The notes under the pieces were generated by a model, which was not told the DNA's origin, did no database searches, and was given only the letters and a program-made list of their open reading frames with translations. This document shows, piece by piece, positions 16,229-24,695 of a DNA stretch of 64,000 nt. Each line of letters begins with the position of its first letter. Positions within the stretch are counted from its first letter, which is position 1. The stretch is from NCBI GenBank assembly GCA_905215645.1, contig CAJMQS010000004.1, forward strand, positions 1-64,000, read 5' to 3'. The translations under genes were made by a program, and so were the position numbers. This DNA comes from an uncultured bacterium (GTDB lineage: Bacteria; Bacillota; Negativicutes; Acidaminococcales; Acidaminococcaceae).

Positions 16229-17013
16229 ACAAACCACCTGTTGGTATACGTGATTTCCACTGTCCCGGCTCCCCCTGTGTAGAGAAACAGATTGGCTCCC
16301 GGCTTGGCGTGGAGAAATGTCCCGGTAAAGGCGTTGATGCTGTTGTCCTTATCTCGCCAGACAGTTCCTTCCCTGCCATTTACGATGGAAGTCTTGGGGG
16401 CCACCAGAAGGGCATCGGTGAGGGTGAATTTTTCTTTGGCCTCCTGGTGCCAGACGGTGAGATTTGTCATCCGGTCCAGGGGGATAAAGCGAAAGGTAAG
16501 CGGCGTATCCACGCTCCCCAGGTTGTGGAGAACCATTTCCGCCTGCACCGTAGCCTGGGGAAAGGTGAACACCACCCGGGATTCCTGGGCTTCATACCGG
16601 AAAGGGTCGGCCAGGAGAAGAGACACGGTGATGTTGCTTCTTCTCTGCTTGAACCCGTTCTCAAACTTGTGCTTGATTTTCGACAGGCAGGCCACGTGGT
16701 AAACCCGGTCCGGCCGGCCTGCCATCAGGGAATAGTCCGTCTGGCCAAAGAAGGTATAGGCTTCGTTCAGCACTTCATCATGGTCTTCTTCCGTAGTGCC
16801 ATCCATGGAAAACTCCACCTGGAGGGTCCGGCCGTCAATCTTCCCATCCCCTACGGCATCACTGCCATGGGCAAAGGCCCGGGACTGGAGCTTATTCCGG
16901 AAGGTGTAGCTGCCGCTGTCCATCAGACTCCAGTGGACCGGGATCTTGTATTCCACCCCATCTTTGGTGATGGTGAAATTCTGTTCATTTTCTTTCCGTT
17001 CCGGGAATTGCAT
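16225..17013 (-). CDS. Distal tail protein (Dit-like)
   Basis: A 262-residue protein directly after the tape measure gene. The sequence has the N-terminal ring domain pattern (YKIPVHWSLMDSGSYTFRNKLQSRAFAHGSDAVGDGKIDGRTLQVEF) and the ...DPFRYEAQE hinge typical of Dit/phage tail proteins of the HK97-like siphoviruses. It should form the hexameric hub joining tube and tail tip. I start it at the second methionine (MQFPERK), eight bases after GAGAGGTG, rather than the upstream GTG. Confidence 0.75.
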   Translation of the reverse strand: MQFPERKENEQNFTITKDGVEYKIPVHWSLMDSGSYTFRNKLQSRAFAHGSDAVGDGKIDGRTLQVEFSMDGTTEEDHDEVLNEAYTFFGQTDYSLMAGRPDRVYHVACLSKIKHKFENGFKQRRSNITVSLLLADPFRYEAQESRVVFTFPQATVQAEMVLHNLGSVDTPLTFRFIPLDRMTNLTVWHQEAKEKFTLTDALLVAPKTSIVNGREGTVWRDKDNSINAFTGTFLHAKPGANLFLYTGGAGTVEITYTNRWFV

Positions 17014-17014
17014 G

Positions 17015-20000
17015 TTACGCACCTCTCAATCCAGCCAGGACAGCATCGGTAAACCCATCCATCAGATCATCCAGATCCGCAGCGTTGTTGATGTCCCCGT
17101 AGTTGTTGAAGGTTGTTGCAACTTCCCGGTTATCCGTAGATTCACTGGAATTCGTAATGCCTTCAGCAATGCTGTCGAACACGGCCCGGTTCAGAGGCAG
17201 GGCCACTTCATCCCCGGCATCCCCCAGAACGCCAACAAGGGGTCTTGTGAAATATCCGCCTTTGGCATAATGGGGTGTCTTGTTTCCTGCACCGGCTGTC
17301 CCTGCTGCACTGTTGGTAGCAGCTGCCACCATCCCGATGCCCACTGCTGCAGAAGTCCCTCCGGCCAAAAGGCCCGTAGCCACAGGCCCTGCAGACGGGT
17401 CGATGACCAGTTTCAGCCAGGCCGCGGGAGCCAGAGCTCCGGCGGCTGCCGTTCCCTGGGCGGCCGTCTTGGCGGCACTGGCCGCGTTGAGTTTATCCCC
17501 GAAGAGAGCCGTCACCAGCATCCCAGAGAGCATCTGGGAGAAATAGCTGGCGATGGTTTTCAGCATGGCCTTCCCCAAATCCAGGAAAGCCTCCTTAGCG
17601 TTCTTGGCCCCGGTAAGGATATCCGTGAAAGCGGTCTCCAGGCCGCTCAAGGTGGTGGAAGCCATGTCCGCAATGAGTTCCAGAGTTCCCATGTGGGCAT
17701 TCATATAGGCTTCCTGGTAGGTATCCATCAGGGACTTTTCCGCATCGATGTTGCTCTGCCGAAGAGCCATTTCTGCGGTAAGGGTTTCCTGCAGCATGGC
17801 CAGGGAGTTCTGGTTGTAGGCTTCATCCAGGGCCGCCTGGATGTCTTTCCCCTGGGCAAAGTAGGCATTCCGCTCTTCCATGTAGCTTTTGTAGGCTGCT
17901 GCCTTTTCCAGGTTGGCCTGTTTTTCAAAGGCGATTTCGTTGGCACTGGTCTGTTCGTAGGCAATGCCTTTTTCCTTCAAAGCGTTCAGGAACACAGTCT
18001 TTTCACTGGCCGTCAGGGAAATGAAGTCTTGGGACAGCTTGGCGTACTTGTCATCAATGGAAGCCACCGCTTTTTCCATGTCGGACTGCATCTTCATGAC
18101 TTCCTGTTCCTGTTTGGAACCATAGAGAGTAAGTTTCGCCGTCACCGCATCGAAGGACAGGTCCCGGGCCTTGTTCATCAGCTCTCGTGCCTTGGCCTGT
18201 TCCTCAGAAAGGGCATCCAGACGCTTCTGGGCATACAGCTCTGCCAGACGGGTCTTATCCCGTTCATAGTTTTCGTTGGCGGATCTGGATTTTTCCAGTT
18301 CGTCCGTTTCTTCCTTATACCACCGGTCCACCAGGGCGCTTTTGGTATGGAAGGTCCGGAACCATTCTTCTTCGATGCTCTTGCTGGTCTGGGCCGCGGT
18401 ACTGGCCAGCTGGTCCGTACCTCCGGAGCTTCTGCCTCCGCCACCGCCAGAACCACCACCGCCTCCGCCTCCTCCGGAAAGAACAGGGATATCTCCTCCT
18501 CCGCCCCGAAGGTTGCTGAAGTCCGGCAGCTTGAATTCCCGTTTGGCGGTTGCACTGCCGCCCCCGCCGCCATCTCCGCCGCCTTCCCCGCCCATGGAAC
18601 CCAGGGCATTATTGGTTTCCAGGATTTTCTGGATTAAGCTGGAGAGCCAGCTGATGGCTTCGCTGACAAAGTTGGCAAGGGTGGAAAGACCGCTGGAAGC
18701 CCAGGAGGGAAGGATGCTGTCAGCCATGTCGGACAGGATGCTTCCCACTTCATCGATGCAGGACCCGATGCCCTCCACCAGATACGTGAAAGCGTTCAGG
18801 ATCCAGGTGACACATTCGCTGAGGACACTGATGAAGTTCAGCACTCCGTTCACCACGGCCCCGATAATCTGCAGAGAGGCATAGAAGGCGGCTCCCATCA
18901 CCGCAGCCACCAGGGTGAACACCGGTTCCAGGGCCTGAAGATTGGCGATAATGGACTGGGCCGCCGCGCTCATCATTGCCTGAATGGCATCCACAGCCCG
19001 GGTGACCGTTTCCATCCGAATCCCCATGGCCCCCAGCACATCTTCCACGGTCATCCCGCTTTTCCAGATGGCATAGAGAGCCGTGGCCACCGCTGCTGCC
19101 GCCGCAATAAAAGGAGCTGCAGCAGCAACTGCCGCCACAAATGGAGCGGCCATTAGGATCACTTTCGTAACAAAGAGTCCGATGGCCGGAATGGCAAGGC
19201 CGGTGAGGGTGGAAACAATCAGCAGGATACCCGCCTGGAACTCAGGGGGAATGGCCGTCAGGAGAGCTTCCGTAAGTCCAGAAGACTGGACTGTGGCCGC
19301 AAAGTTCGTCAGCATATCCCCCAGCGTCTGGAAGATTCCCGTAAGGTTCAGGGCTTCTGCAATCTGGAGGCCTACCTGGGCGGCAGACTGTTCTAAGCCG
19401 TCCATGAGGGTGGACCAGGTGCCGCTGATGGTCTCACTCTGCTGATCCATCATGCCCCCGAAGGACTGTTCCATTCCGCTCACAAGAGCCGTGATGCCGG
19501 TTGCCGCATCAATAGCTCCCTTGGAGACCATGCTCATGGCTTCCGGCACGGACACCCCGATCTGGTCTGCCAGCATCTTCCAGGCCGGGATCCCTGTTTC
19601 GGTAAGCTGCATCATTTCACCAGCCTGGACCTTGGACTTGGCCGCCATCTGGCCCAGGGCCAGGGTGATCCGGTTGATGCCTTCCGCCCCGAGACCAACG
19701 CCAGCTGCCGCATCCCCTACCGCTGTCAAGGTGGGGATGACCTGTTCCGCAGAAAAGCCGAAAGCGATGAACTTCTGGGCGGCTTGGGATACCTGACTGA
19801 ATTCAAAAGGGGTCTTAGCCGCAAAGTCCTGCATCTTCCCCAGGAAGTCCTGTGCTTTTTCCGCACTGCCCAGCATATTGGTGAAAGCGGTCTTGGTGCT
19901 CTGGAAACTGGCCCCGGCTTTCACCGATGCCATCCCCAGAGCAGCCAGGCCAGCCCCGATGCCTCCTAAGACAGCCAGGGATTTCTTGGACACGTCAAGA

Positions 20001-20110
20001 GCTTCGCTCCCAAAAGCAGACTTGATCTGCCGTTTTGTGGCATTGAGTTCTTTCCGGAGGTCGGAGGTATCCGCCCCGATCTTTACCAGAAGGTCAGCGA
20101 TGGTCGCCAT
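17015..20110 (-). CDS. Tail tape measure protein
   Basis: A 1031-residue protein that sets tail length and is ejected with the DNA. It starts with the conserved ATIADLLVKIGADTSDLRKEL motif, has a long helical part with the ...GTWSTLMDGLEQSAAQVG region typical of TP901-type tape measures, several hydrophobic helices in the middle (about 285-345), glycine-rich spacers near residues 500-550 and a C-terminal small-residue membrane-like segment. GGAAAGGAG precedes MATIADLL. It overlaps the tail-chaperone frame by 17 bases. Its length would predict a tail of the order of 150 nm by the usual rule of about 0.15 nm per residue. Confidence 0.92.
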   Translation of the reverse strand: MATIADLLVKIGADTSDLRKELNATKRQIKSAFGSEALDVSKKSLAVLGGIGAGLAALGMASVKAGASFQSTKTAFTNMLGSAEKAQDFLGKMQDFAAKTPFEFSQVSQAAQKFIAFGFSAEQVIPTLTAVGDAAAGVGLGAEGINRITLALGQMAAKSKVQAGEMMQLTETGIPAWKMLADQIGVSVPEAMSMVSKGAIDAATGITALVSGMEQSFGGMMDQQSETISGTWSTLMDGLEQSAAQVGLQIAEALNLTGIFQTLGDMLTNFAATVQSSGLTEALLTAIPPEFQAGILLIVSTLTGLAIPAIGLFVTKVILMAAPFVAAVAAAAPFIAAAAAVATALYAIWKSGMTVEDVLGAMGIRMETVTRAVDAIQAMMSAAAQSIIANLQALEPVFTLVAAVMGAAFYASLQIIGAVVNGVLNFISVLSECVTWILNAFTYLVEGIGSCIDEVGSILSDMADSILPSWASSGLSTLANFVSEAISWLSSLIQKILETNNALGSMGGEGGGDGGGGGSATAKREFKLPDFSNLRGGGGDIPVLSGGGGGGGGSGGGGGRSSGGTDQLASTAAQTSKSIEEEWFRTFHTKSALVDRWYKEETDELEKSRSANENYERDKTRLAELYAQKRLDALSEEQAKARELMNKARDLSFDAVTAKLTLYGSKQEQEVMKMQSDMEKAVASIDDKYAKLSQDFISLTASEKTVFLNALKEKGIAYEQTSANEIAFEKQANLEKAAAYKSYMEERNAYFAQGKDIQAALDEAYNQNSLAMLQETLTAEMALRQSNIDAEKSLMDTYQEAYMNAHMGTLELIADMASTTLSGLETAFTDILTGAKNAKEAFLDLGKAMLKTIASYFSQMLSGMLVTALFGDKLNAASAAKTAAQGTAAAGALAPAAWLKLVIDPSAGPVATGLLAGGTSAAVGIGMVAAATNSAAGTAGAGNKTPHYAKGGYFTRPLVGVLGDAGDEVALPLNRAVFDSIAEGITNSSESTDNREVATTFNNYGDINNAADLDDLMDGFTDAVLAGLRGA

Positions 20111-20815
20111 GTCCCTCATCTCCTTTCCGTCTGAATTCCTCGAAGAAGGCATCCCGCTCGGCTGCGATTTGGCTGCTGGTTTTCTTCGGCAGGAAGGGCT
20201 TCATCAGCTTCTCCGTCCTTACCGGTTTCCGGGTGTGGACGCTCATGAGGCAGGCCACCCAATAGGCGGTCTCCCATTTCTTCCGTTCCTCTGCCCTGAA
20301 CCGGTACTCGGCCATCCGGTCCAGTTCCAGGGGAGTCAGAGCATAGAACTGGGCGGGCAGAAGGTGCAGCAGCCCATAGGCCACTTCTTCTGCCCATCGC
20401 AGCCAGTCATTGAAAGACGGGACTTCTTCCTGTCCCGCTGTCAGTTTTTTGGCTTAGTTTTCCCTTTCCCCGATTCTTTCCCAGGATCTTCTTCCGGGAA
20501 AATAGCATAATACACATCTTTCCCCAGGATGCCGGACCCGGCAATGGCCTTCACCACCGGCTGGACAAATTCTTCCATCTCGTGACCTTCGTCGATCAGT
20601 TCCTGCATTTTGGTAGCGTACCACTGAGGGTTCTTGATGCCGTGCTGCCGGAGGCCGATGGAAAGAAGGGCCGTCAGGATCCCCAGGTTCAGTTCCTGGT
20701 TCCGGATAATGTCCCCGGCGCTTTTGCCAGTGATGTTTTCCACCTGGATCAGCCGGCCGATATCGAAATACAGATACTGGCCGGGACCGAATACTTCAAA
20801 GTCGATTTTCTTCAT
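20094..20815 (-). CDS. Tail assembly chaperone long form (GT product, programmed -1 frameshift)
   Basis: The short chaperone frame ends in CCA AAA AAC TGA. The heptamer A-AAA-AAC (minus strand, 20450 to 20444) is the classical -1 slippery sequence. A -1 shift reads on as KKLTAGQEEVPSFNDWLRW and joins the downstream frame AYGLLHLLPAQFYALTPLELDRM..., giving about 240 residues. G/GT pairs with such a shift sit immediately before the tape measure gene in most long-tailed phages and bind it during assembly. Position and slippery site agree fully. Confidence 0.85.
20441..20815 (-). CDS. Tail assembly chaperone short form (G product)
   Basis: A 124-residue protein (MKKIDFEVFGPGQYLYFDIGR) located between the tail tube and tape measure genes. 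It ends KTKPKN at the slippery heptamer used for the frameshift. Helical character with a charged tail fits gpG-like chaperones that keep the tape measure soluble. It is followed by the overlapping -1 extension, described separately. Confidence 0.8.
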   Translation of the reverse strand: MKKIDFEVFGPGQYLYFDIGRLIQVENITGKSAGDIIRNQELNLGILTALLSIGLRQHGIKNPQWYATKMQELIDEGHEMEEFVQPVVKAIAGSGILGKDVYYAIFPEEDPGKESGKGKTKPKN

Positions 20816-20833
20816 GGAATGTTATTCCTCCTC

Positions 20834-21316
20834 TCAGCCGCCAGTGATGGAAGTACCATCCGCACTTTTCAGATCGCTTAAGGGGCCGTCCCCAGAAATA
20901 GTCCCAGACAGGGTGGCCACGTCATCATGTGGAGTGGACAGGCTGCATTCCGTTACGGAGCCCCAGCCGGTCACATAGCTTTTGTCCGGGTACTCGAATT
21001 TGATGTGGACCTGCTTCCCTGCAAGGAAAGAGGCTTCCAGGAATTTGGCTCCTTTGTCTCCGGCCAGATACACAGATTCCAGATCCAGGGACCAGTTCCG
21101 CAGGCCGGGGATGGTGGATTTCCACCCGTTGGATGTTTTGCTACTGGTGTCGATTTCATCTGCCTGCCGGCTCAGATCCCCACTCCTCTGGCCCCCAAGA
21201 AGCAGCCAGGTGGGATTGGTGTCGGATTCTCCCGCGTTCAGATAAATAAGGTAATCCTTGCCGGCAGTGGCCGTGTTAGAGGCTTCGCTCCGGCTGGGAA
21301 AAGTGGTAGTTGCCAT
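20834..21316 (-). CDS. Major tail (tube) protein
   Basis: A 160-residue protein in the tube position. It starts MATTTFPSRSEASNTATAGKDYLIYLN and has SRQADEIDTSSKTSNGWKSTIPGLRNWSLDLESV, the pattern of TP901-1-family major tail proteins, where D-E-I-D-T-S-S and W-S-(L/V)-x-x-E/D are conserved. It should polymerise as hexamer rings around the tape measure. A clear ribosome site precedes it, and it is expected to be among the most abundant virion proteins. Confidence 0.87.
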   Translation of the reverse strand: MATTTFPSRSEASNTATAGKDYLIYLNAGESDTNPTWLLLGGQRSGDLSRQADEIDTSSKTSNGWKSTIPGLRNWSLDLESVYLAGDKGAKFLEASFLAGKQVHIKFEYPDKSYVTGWGSVTECSLSTPHDDVATLSGTISGDGPLSDLKSADGTSITGG

Positions 21317-21317
21317 A

Positions 21318-21722
21318 TTATTCCTCCTTATGGATGTTTTGGATGAGGACTTCCAGGGTGATCACCCCGCTGTAGCCGGTCTCATCCTCCGGGTAGGTTT
21401 CGTAGAAATCCACCCCCTGGGCGGAGACATAGAACTCTTCAGCAGCGAGATCCAGTTGTTCTATGCCAAACAGGTTGATCAGTTTTTCCGCCAGGGTGTT
21501 GATTTCGTACCGGCCCTTGTAGCTGCTGTAAATGTGGATGTGGACCGAAAGATGGGTCATGTCCTCGGTCTTGGTGGATTTGTCCTGGACCGTCATGGTC
21601 CCCAGGGTAATAAACGGCAGCACCGCTTCCTGGGGCACATAGTCATAGACGGCCAGTCCCGTATGGTTTTTGAGAAAGGCCACCAGGGCCTTGTGTACGG
21701 CGTTATTGGGTAATCTCTTCAT
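21318..21722 (-). CDS. Tail terminator / tail completion protein (DUF3168-like)
   Basis: A 134-residue protein (VHKALVAFLKNHTGLAVYDYVPQEAVLPFITLGTMT...). The alpha-beta pattern with YD.VP....PFI.LG is that of DUF3168/gpU-like tail terminators that cap the tube and join it to the head connector. It lies between the HK97-gp10-like gene, whose end it overlaps by four bases, and the major tail protein. Confidence 0.75.
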   Translation of the reverse strand: MKRLPNNAVHKALVAFLKNHTGLAVYDYVPQEAVLPFITLGTMTVQDKSTKTEDMTHLSVHIHIYSSYKGRYEINTLAEKLINLFGIEQLDLAAEEFYVSAQGVDFYETYPEDETGYSGVITLEVLIQNIHKEE

Positions 21723-22162
21723 GGCTCCTGTACCGCTTTCTTCACATCACGGAGCAGCTGGGGTTCCACATAGTCGTAGGAAGGCTTGAAGAAGGGCTTC
21801 CCTGCCTGGGCCGGAATCCGGGACCGTTTCGTAAACACAGGGCCTCCCTTAAAGAACCGGAGGGTCTTTTTCTTCTTGGTCCTTACCGTATGGGCCCTAC
21901 TTCCGAATTCCACCAAATGGGCATAGGGCACATTGCTGTACACCTGGCCTTCCAGCTTCACCGTGGAAAACCGGGTCTTGATGGATTTCTTCAGTTTCCC
22001 CGACCGCACCGATACCCGCTGCCGAGCTTCCCGGGCTACCGCATTTGTGCCGTTTTTCAGAGCGGCTTCCACCCGGAGGCGGGCTTTCCCGTCCCAGGCA
22101 GCAATCTGCCGGACAGCCTTGCTCAGTTCCCCTTCCGGGACTTTTACCGTAAAGAAAGGCAC
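21719..22162 (-). CDS. HK97 gp10-like head-tail joining protein
   Basis: A 147-residue protein with the HK97-gp10 pattern: AVREARQRV..RSGKLKKSI at the N-terminal third and VPYAHLVEFG in the middle, ending ...GKPFFKPSYD. Members act as neck or tail-completion proteins. The order connector, head closure, gp10-like, terminator, tube is the standard one. Confidence 0.85.
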   Translation of the reverse strand: MPFFTVKVPEGELSKAVRQIAAWDGKARLRVEAALKNGTNAVAREARQRVSVRSGKLKKSIKTRFSTVKLEGQVYSNVPYAHLVEFGSRAHTVRTKKKKTLRFFKGGPVFTKRSRIPAQAGKPFFKPSYDYVEPQLLRDVKKAVQEP

Positions 22163-22165
22163 TTC

Positions 22166-22486
22166 CTACACCCCCTGTTCATACCGGTGGATGATCAGCG
22201 TGGTGCTGTCCCGGTAGGTATTGTCCACCGTTTCGATTTCATAGAGTTCTTCCAAAAGCCGAAGCCGCCAACCTTTCCGGATATCCTTTCTTGGCCGAAT
22301 CTTCAGCCGCAGCTGCTCCCGGTTCATGGGCGTCCCCTGGGCCTCCTGCTCGGCGTAGTTGGTCTGGATCACCTGGGCCCAGATCTGTCCCATTTCTTCG
22401 TAGTCTGTATGAAAACCTCCGTATCCATCTTCGGAAGGGATAGGTCTAAGAAGGGTGATCCGTTTGTCCATCTTTCCGATTTTCAT
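22166..22486 (-). CDS. Head closure / head-tail adaptor protein (SPP1 gp16-like)
   Basis: A 106-residue basic beta-rich protein with KIGKMDKRITLLRP at the start and IWAQVIQ in the middle, the pattern of phage head-tail joining proteins (gp16/FII-like). It seals the portal vestibule after packaging. Its start abuts the stop of the connector gene. Confidence 0.8.
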   Translation of the reverse strand: MKIGKMDKRITLLRPIPSEDGYGGFHTDYEEMGQIWAQVIQTNYAEQEAQGTPMNREQLRLKIRPRKDIRKGWRLRLLEELYEIETVDNTYRDSTTLIIHRYEQGV

Positions 22487-22749
22487 CAGAAGGCTTCCTT
22501 TCTTTCTCCAAACAAAAGGGAGCGCAGGGTGAGAAGCAGATTGTGGTAATCCGCATCTTCCCTGTGCTCGTAGAGATAGGACACGGAAAAAAGGACAGCC
22601 ATTTTGAAGGCCGCTGTTTCTTCTGGTTCTTCCTTTCGAAGGGTATCCAGGCAGAGCCGCTCAGAAGAGGCGATGAGACGGGTAATCAGCTCGTCTTCTT
22701 CACTTCCGTCTACCCTTAGATAGGCTTTGACTTCTTCCAGTGTCACCAA
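22486..22749 (-). CDS. Head-tail connector protein (gp6/gp15-like)
   Basis: An 87-residue helical protein: VTLEEVKAYLRVDGSEEDELITRLIASSERLCLDTL is the classic start of phage gp6-like connectors that form a ring below the portal. Several starts are possible. I favour TTG (LVTLEE), which is eight bases after GGAGG and matches the family start; GTG and ATG codons lie inside the ribosome site itself. Confidence 0.82.
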   Translation of the reverse strand: MVTLEEVKAYLRVDGSEEDELITRLIASSERLCLDTLRKEEPEETAAFKMAVLFSVSYLYEHREDADYHNLLLTLRSLLFGERKEAF

Positions 22750-22775
22750 TCCCATCACCTCCTTTTATTCACCGA

Positions 22776-23972
22776 TCAGCCGGCCTGGATTTCCAGGACC
22801 TTCACGGTTTCCGGCAGGATCAGGCGGCCATCCACTCGTTCGCTGGCCAGGAACCCGATCTGTCCGTTGGCGGCATAGAGTTCGCTGAGCCGCTTGAACT
22901 TACGGCCCTGACGGTCGGCAATCCAGTAATAGGAATAGTCCCCCAGGGCAATGACCTTGTTCCCCGCAGCCAGTTCCGGCACAAAAGAAGACGTGCGATA
23001 CGGCAGGCTAAGGATCCGGTCCGGCTGGCCCACCTGGACAGAAGGCTGCCAGATGTAGTTGCCGTTGTTGTCCTTCAGTTTCCGGATGGCCTTCACCGTG
23101 GAATCGTTGAGGATCCAGGAGGCATTTCTCCGGTAGGGAGTCCGGAGGCTGTGGTACAGGTCCATCATGTCATCGAAGGTGATGGCGGTCTTTCCGGCGG
23201 TCACCCCTACCTCTGCTCCCTGGAATACACCCAGGGGCTTATGCTTCCCATCGCCCACCAGGAAGGCTTCTTCTTCCTTGGTCCCGATGCGTCTAGCAAA
23301 TTCCTGGGTAATGTAGCTTTCCAGGTCGAAAACGCTGTCGTTCATCAGTTCTTCGGACACCCGGATGGCGGTTCCCAGCTTATGGGCTCCCAGGTTCACC
23401 TGGCTGAAGGTGTCATCGCTTTCCGGATAGGCGCTGCCTTCTTCCATCCAGGCCGCTTCCCCGTGGCTTGCCACTACAGGGATGGTATGGTCCCCGGAAG
23501 AAGTGCGGATGGTGTGGGCCAGGCTGCGGAAGAAGTTTTCTTCCTGGAGGGCCGCCACCAGGGTGCGTTCGTATTCATCCGGGACCAGGTACCCGCCTTC
23601 GGGATCGGAGCCGATGGTCAGGGTATCTTTGATTTCCTGAATGTTGCCTTTACCCCGGAAGGCTTGCCAGAAGGCTTTGGTATAGGCATCACTAGCCCGG
23701 CCGGTTTTGGGGTCCATTTTCCGGTTGCCGGCACCGGGGTTACCTTTCAGAGCCGTATCAATGGTCTTGTTCAATTCATCATCGATATTCCTCTGGCGCT
23801 CCAGCCGTTCGATTTCTTTCCCCAGGGCCACCACTTTTTCTTCCATCCGGTCATAGACGGCACTGTCTTCCGCAGAGACCATGCCGTCCTTGTCCCGGTG
23901 GGATTCCAGGAAAGCCTTGGCCATTTCCCAGGTGTTGGCTCGTTCTTCTCTCAGTTTCAGGATCTGATTCAT
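22776..23972 (-). CDS. Major capsid protein, HK97 family
   Basis: A 398-residue protein. The first ~100 residues are a charged coiled-coil delta domain (LREERANTWEMAKAFLE...VVALGKEIERLERQ) that is normally removed by the prohead protease. The mature part starts around the FWQAFRGKG region and contains GGYLVPDEYERTLVAALQEENFFRSLAHTI, LMNDSVFDLESYI, ARRIGTKEEEAFLVGDG and the RILSLPYRTSSFVPELAAGNKVIALGDYSYYWIADR pattern of HK97 folds. It follows the protease gene as usual. Confidence 0.95.
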   Translation of the reverse strand: MNQILKLREERANTWEMAKAFLESHRDKDGMVSAEDSAVYDRMEEKVVALGKEIERLERQRNIDDELNKTIDTALKGNPGAGNRKMDPKTGRASDAYTKAFWQAFRGKGNIQEIKDTLTIGSDPEGGYLVPDEYERTLVAALQEENFFRSLAHTIRTSSGDHTIPVVASHGEAAWMEEGSAYPESDDTFSQVNLGAHKLGTAIRVSEELMNDSVFDLESYITQEFARRIGTKEEEAFLVGDGKHKPLGVFQGAEVGVTAGKTAITFDDMMDLYHSLRTPYRRNASWILNDSTVKAIRKLKDNNGNYIWQPSVQVGQPDRILSLPYRTSSFVPELAAGNKVIALGDYSYYWIADRQGRKFKRLSELYAANGQIGFLASERVDGRLILPETVKVLEIQAG

Positions 23973-23984
23973 GGATATTCCTCC

Positions 23985-24695
23985 TTAATGCACAAGAAGG
24001 CCCAGCCGCTTCATGAGTTTGTCCGCGGGGACCTTGTTGGTTACAGGTTCTTTTGTTTTCTTTATAGACAGCTTAGTCAGCAGGGAATTGGTCACTGCTG
24101 CCCGACTGAACAGCATGGCACCTACATCCGGATTTTTCTCCACATCCTCCTGGGTATAGAGAATGGAATCTGCAAATCCCAGTTCTACCGCTTTCTTAGC
24201 GTTGAACCAGGTTTCCGCATCCATCAGCTTGGAAATCTTGTTCCGGGAAAGGCTGGTCTTGATTTCATAGGCGTTCACGATGCTTTCTTTCACTTCCGCC
24301 AGCATATCGATGGCTTTCTGCATTTCCTTACTGTCTCCGATGGCCACCGTAATTGGATTGTGGATCATCATCATGGCCACGGGAGACATTTCTACCTGGC
24401 TCCCGGCCATGGCAATGACACTGGCTGCAGAGGCTGCCAGCCCGTCAATCTTTACAGTAACCCGTCCTGGATAGTCCATCAGCATGTTGTAGATCTGGGC
24501 CGCCGCAAACACATCGCCTCCAGGAGAATTGATCCACAGGGTAATGTCCCCGCTGCCGGCCATCAGTTCGTCTTTGAACATTCTGGGCGTCACTTCGTCT
24601 CCAAACCAGGTTTCATCGGAGATTTCCCCGGTAAGGTACAGAGTACGGGTTGCTTCTCCTTCGTTTTTCACCCAATTCCAAAATTTACGTTTCAT
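23985..24695 (-). CDS. Prohead protease, ClpP-like serine protease
   Basis: A 236-residue ClpP-fold protease. LWINSPGGDVFAA gives the conserved N-terminal motif, GLAASAASVIAMAG holds the nucleophilic serine, and SPVAMMMIHNP the catalytic histidine. Phages of this group use a ClpP-like enzyme instead of the U35 protease to cleave the capsid delta domain. AAGGAGGAATCCC precedes the ATG (MKRKFWNW). It overlaps the portal gene end by 11 bases, consistent with the portal-protease-capsid block. Confidence 0.92.
   Translation of the reverse strand: MKRKFWNWVKNEGEATRTLYLTGEISDETWFGDEVTPRMFKDELMAGSGDITLWINSPGGDVFAAAQIYNMLMDYPGRVTVKIDGLAASAASVIAMAGSQVEMSPVAMMMIHNPITVAIGDSKEMQKAIDMLAEVKESIVNAYEIKTSLSRNKISKLMDAETWFNAKKAVELGFADSILYTQEDVEKNPDVGAMLFSRAAVTNSLLTKLSIKKTKEPVTNKVPADKLMKRLGLLVH

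Noticed and set aside
18421..18600. GC-rich simple repeats in the tape measure gene
   Set aside because: They encode glycine-rich linkers in frame and need no separate explanation.
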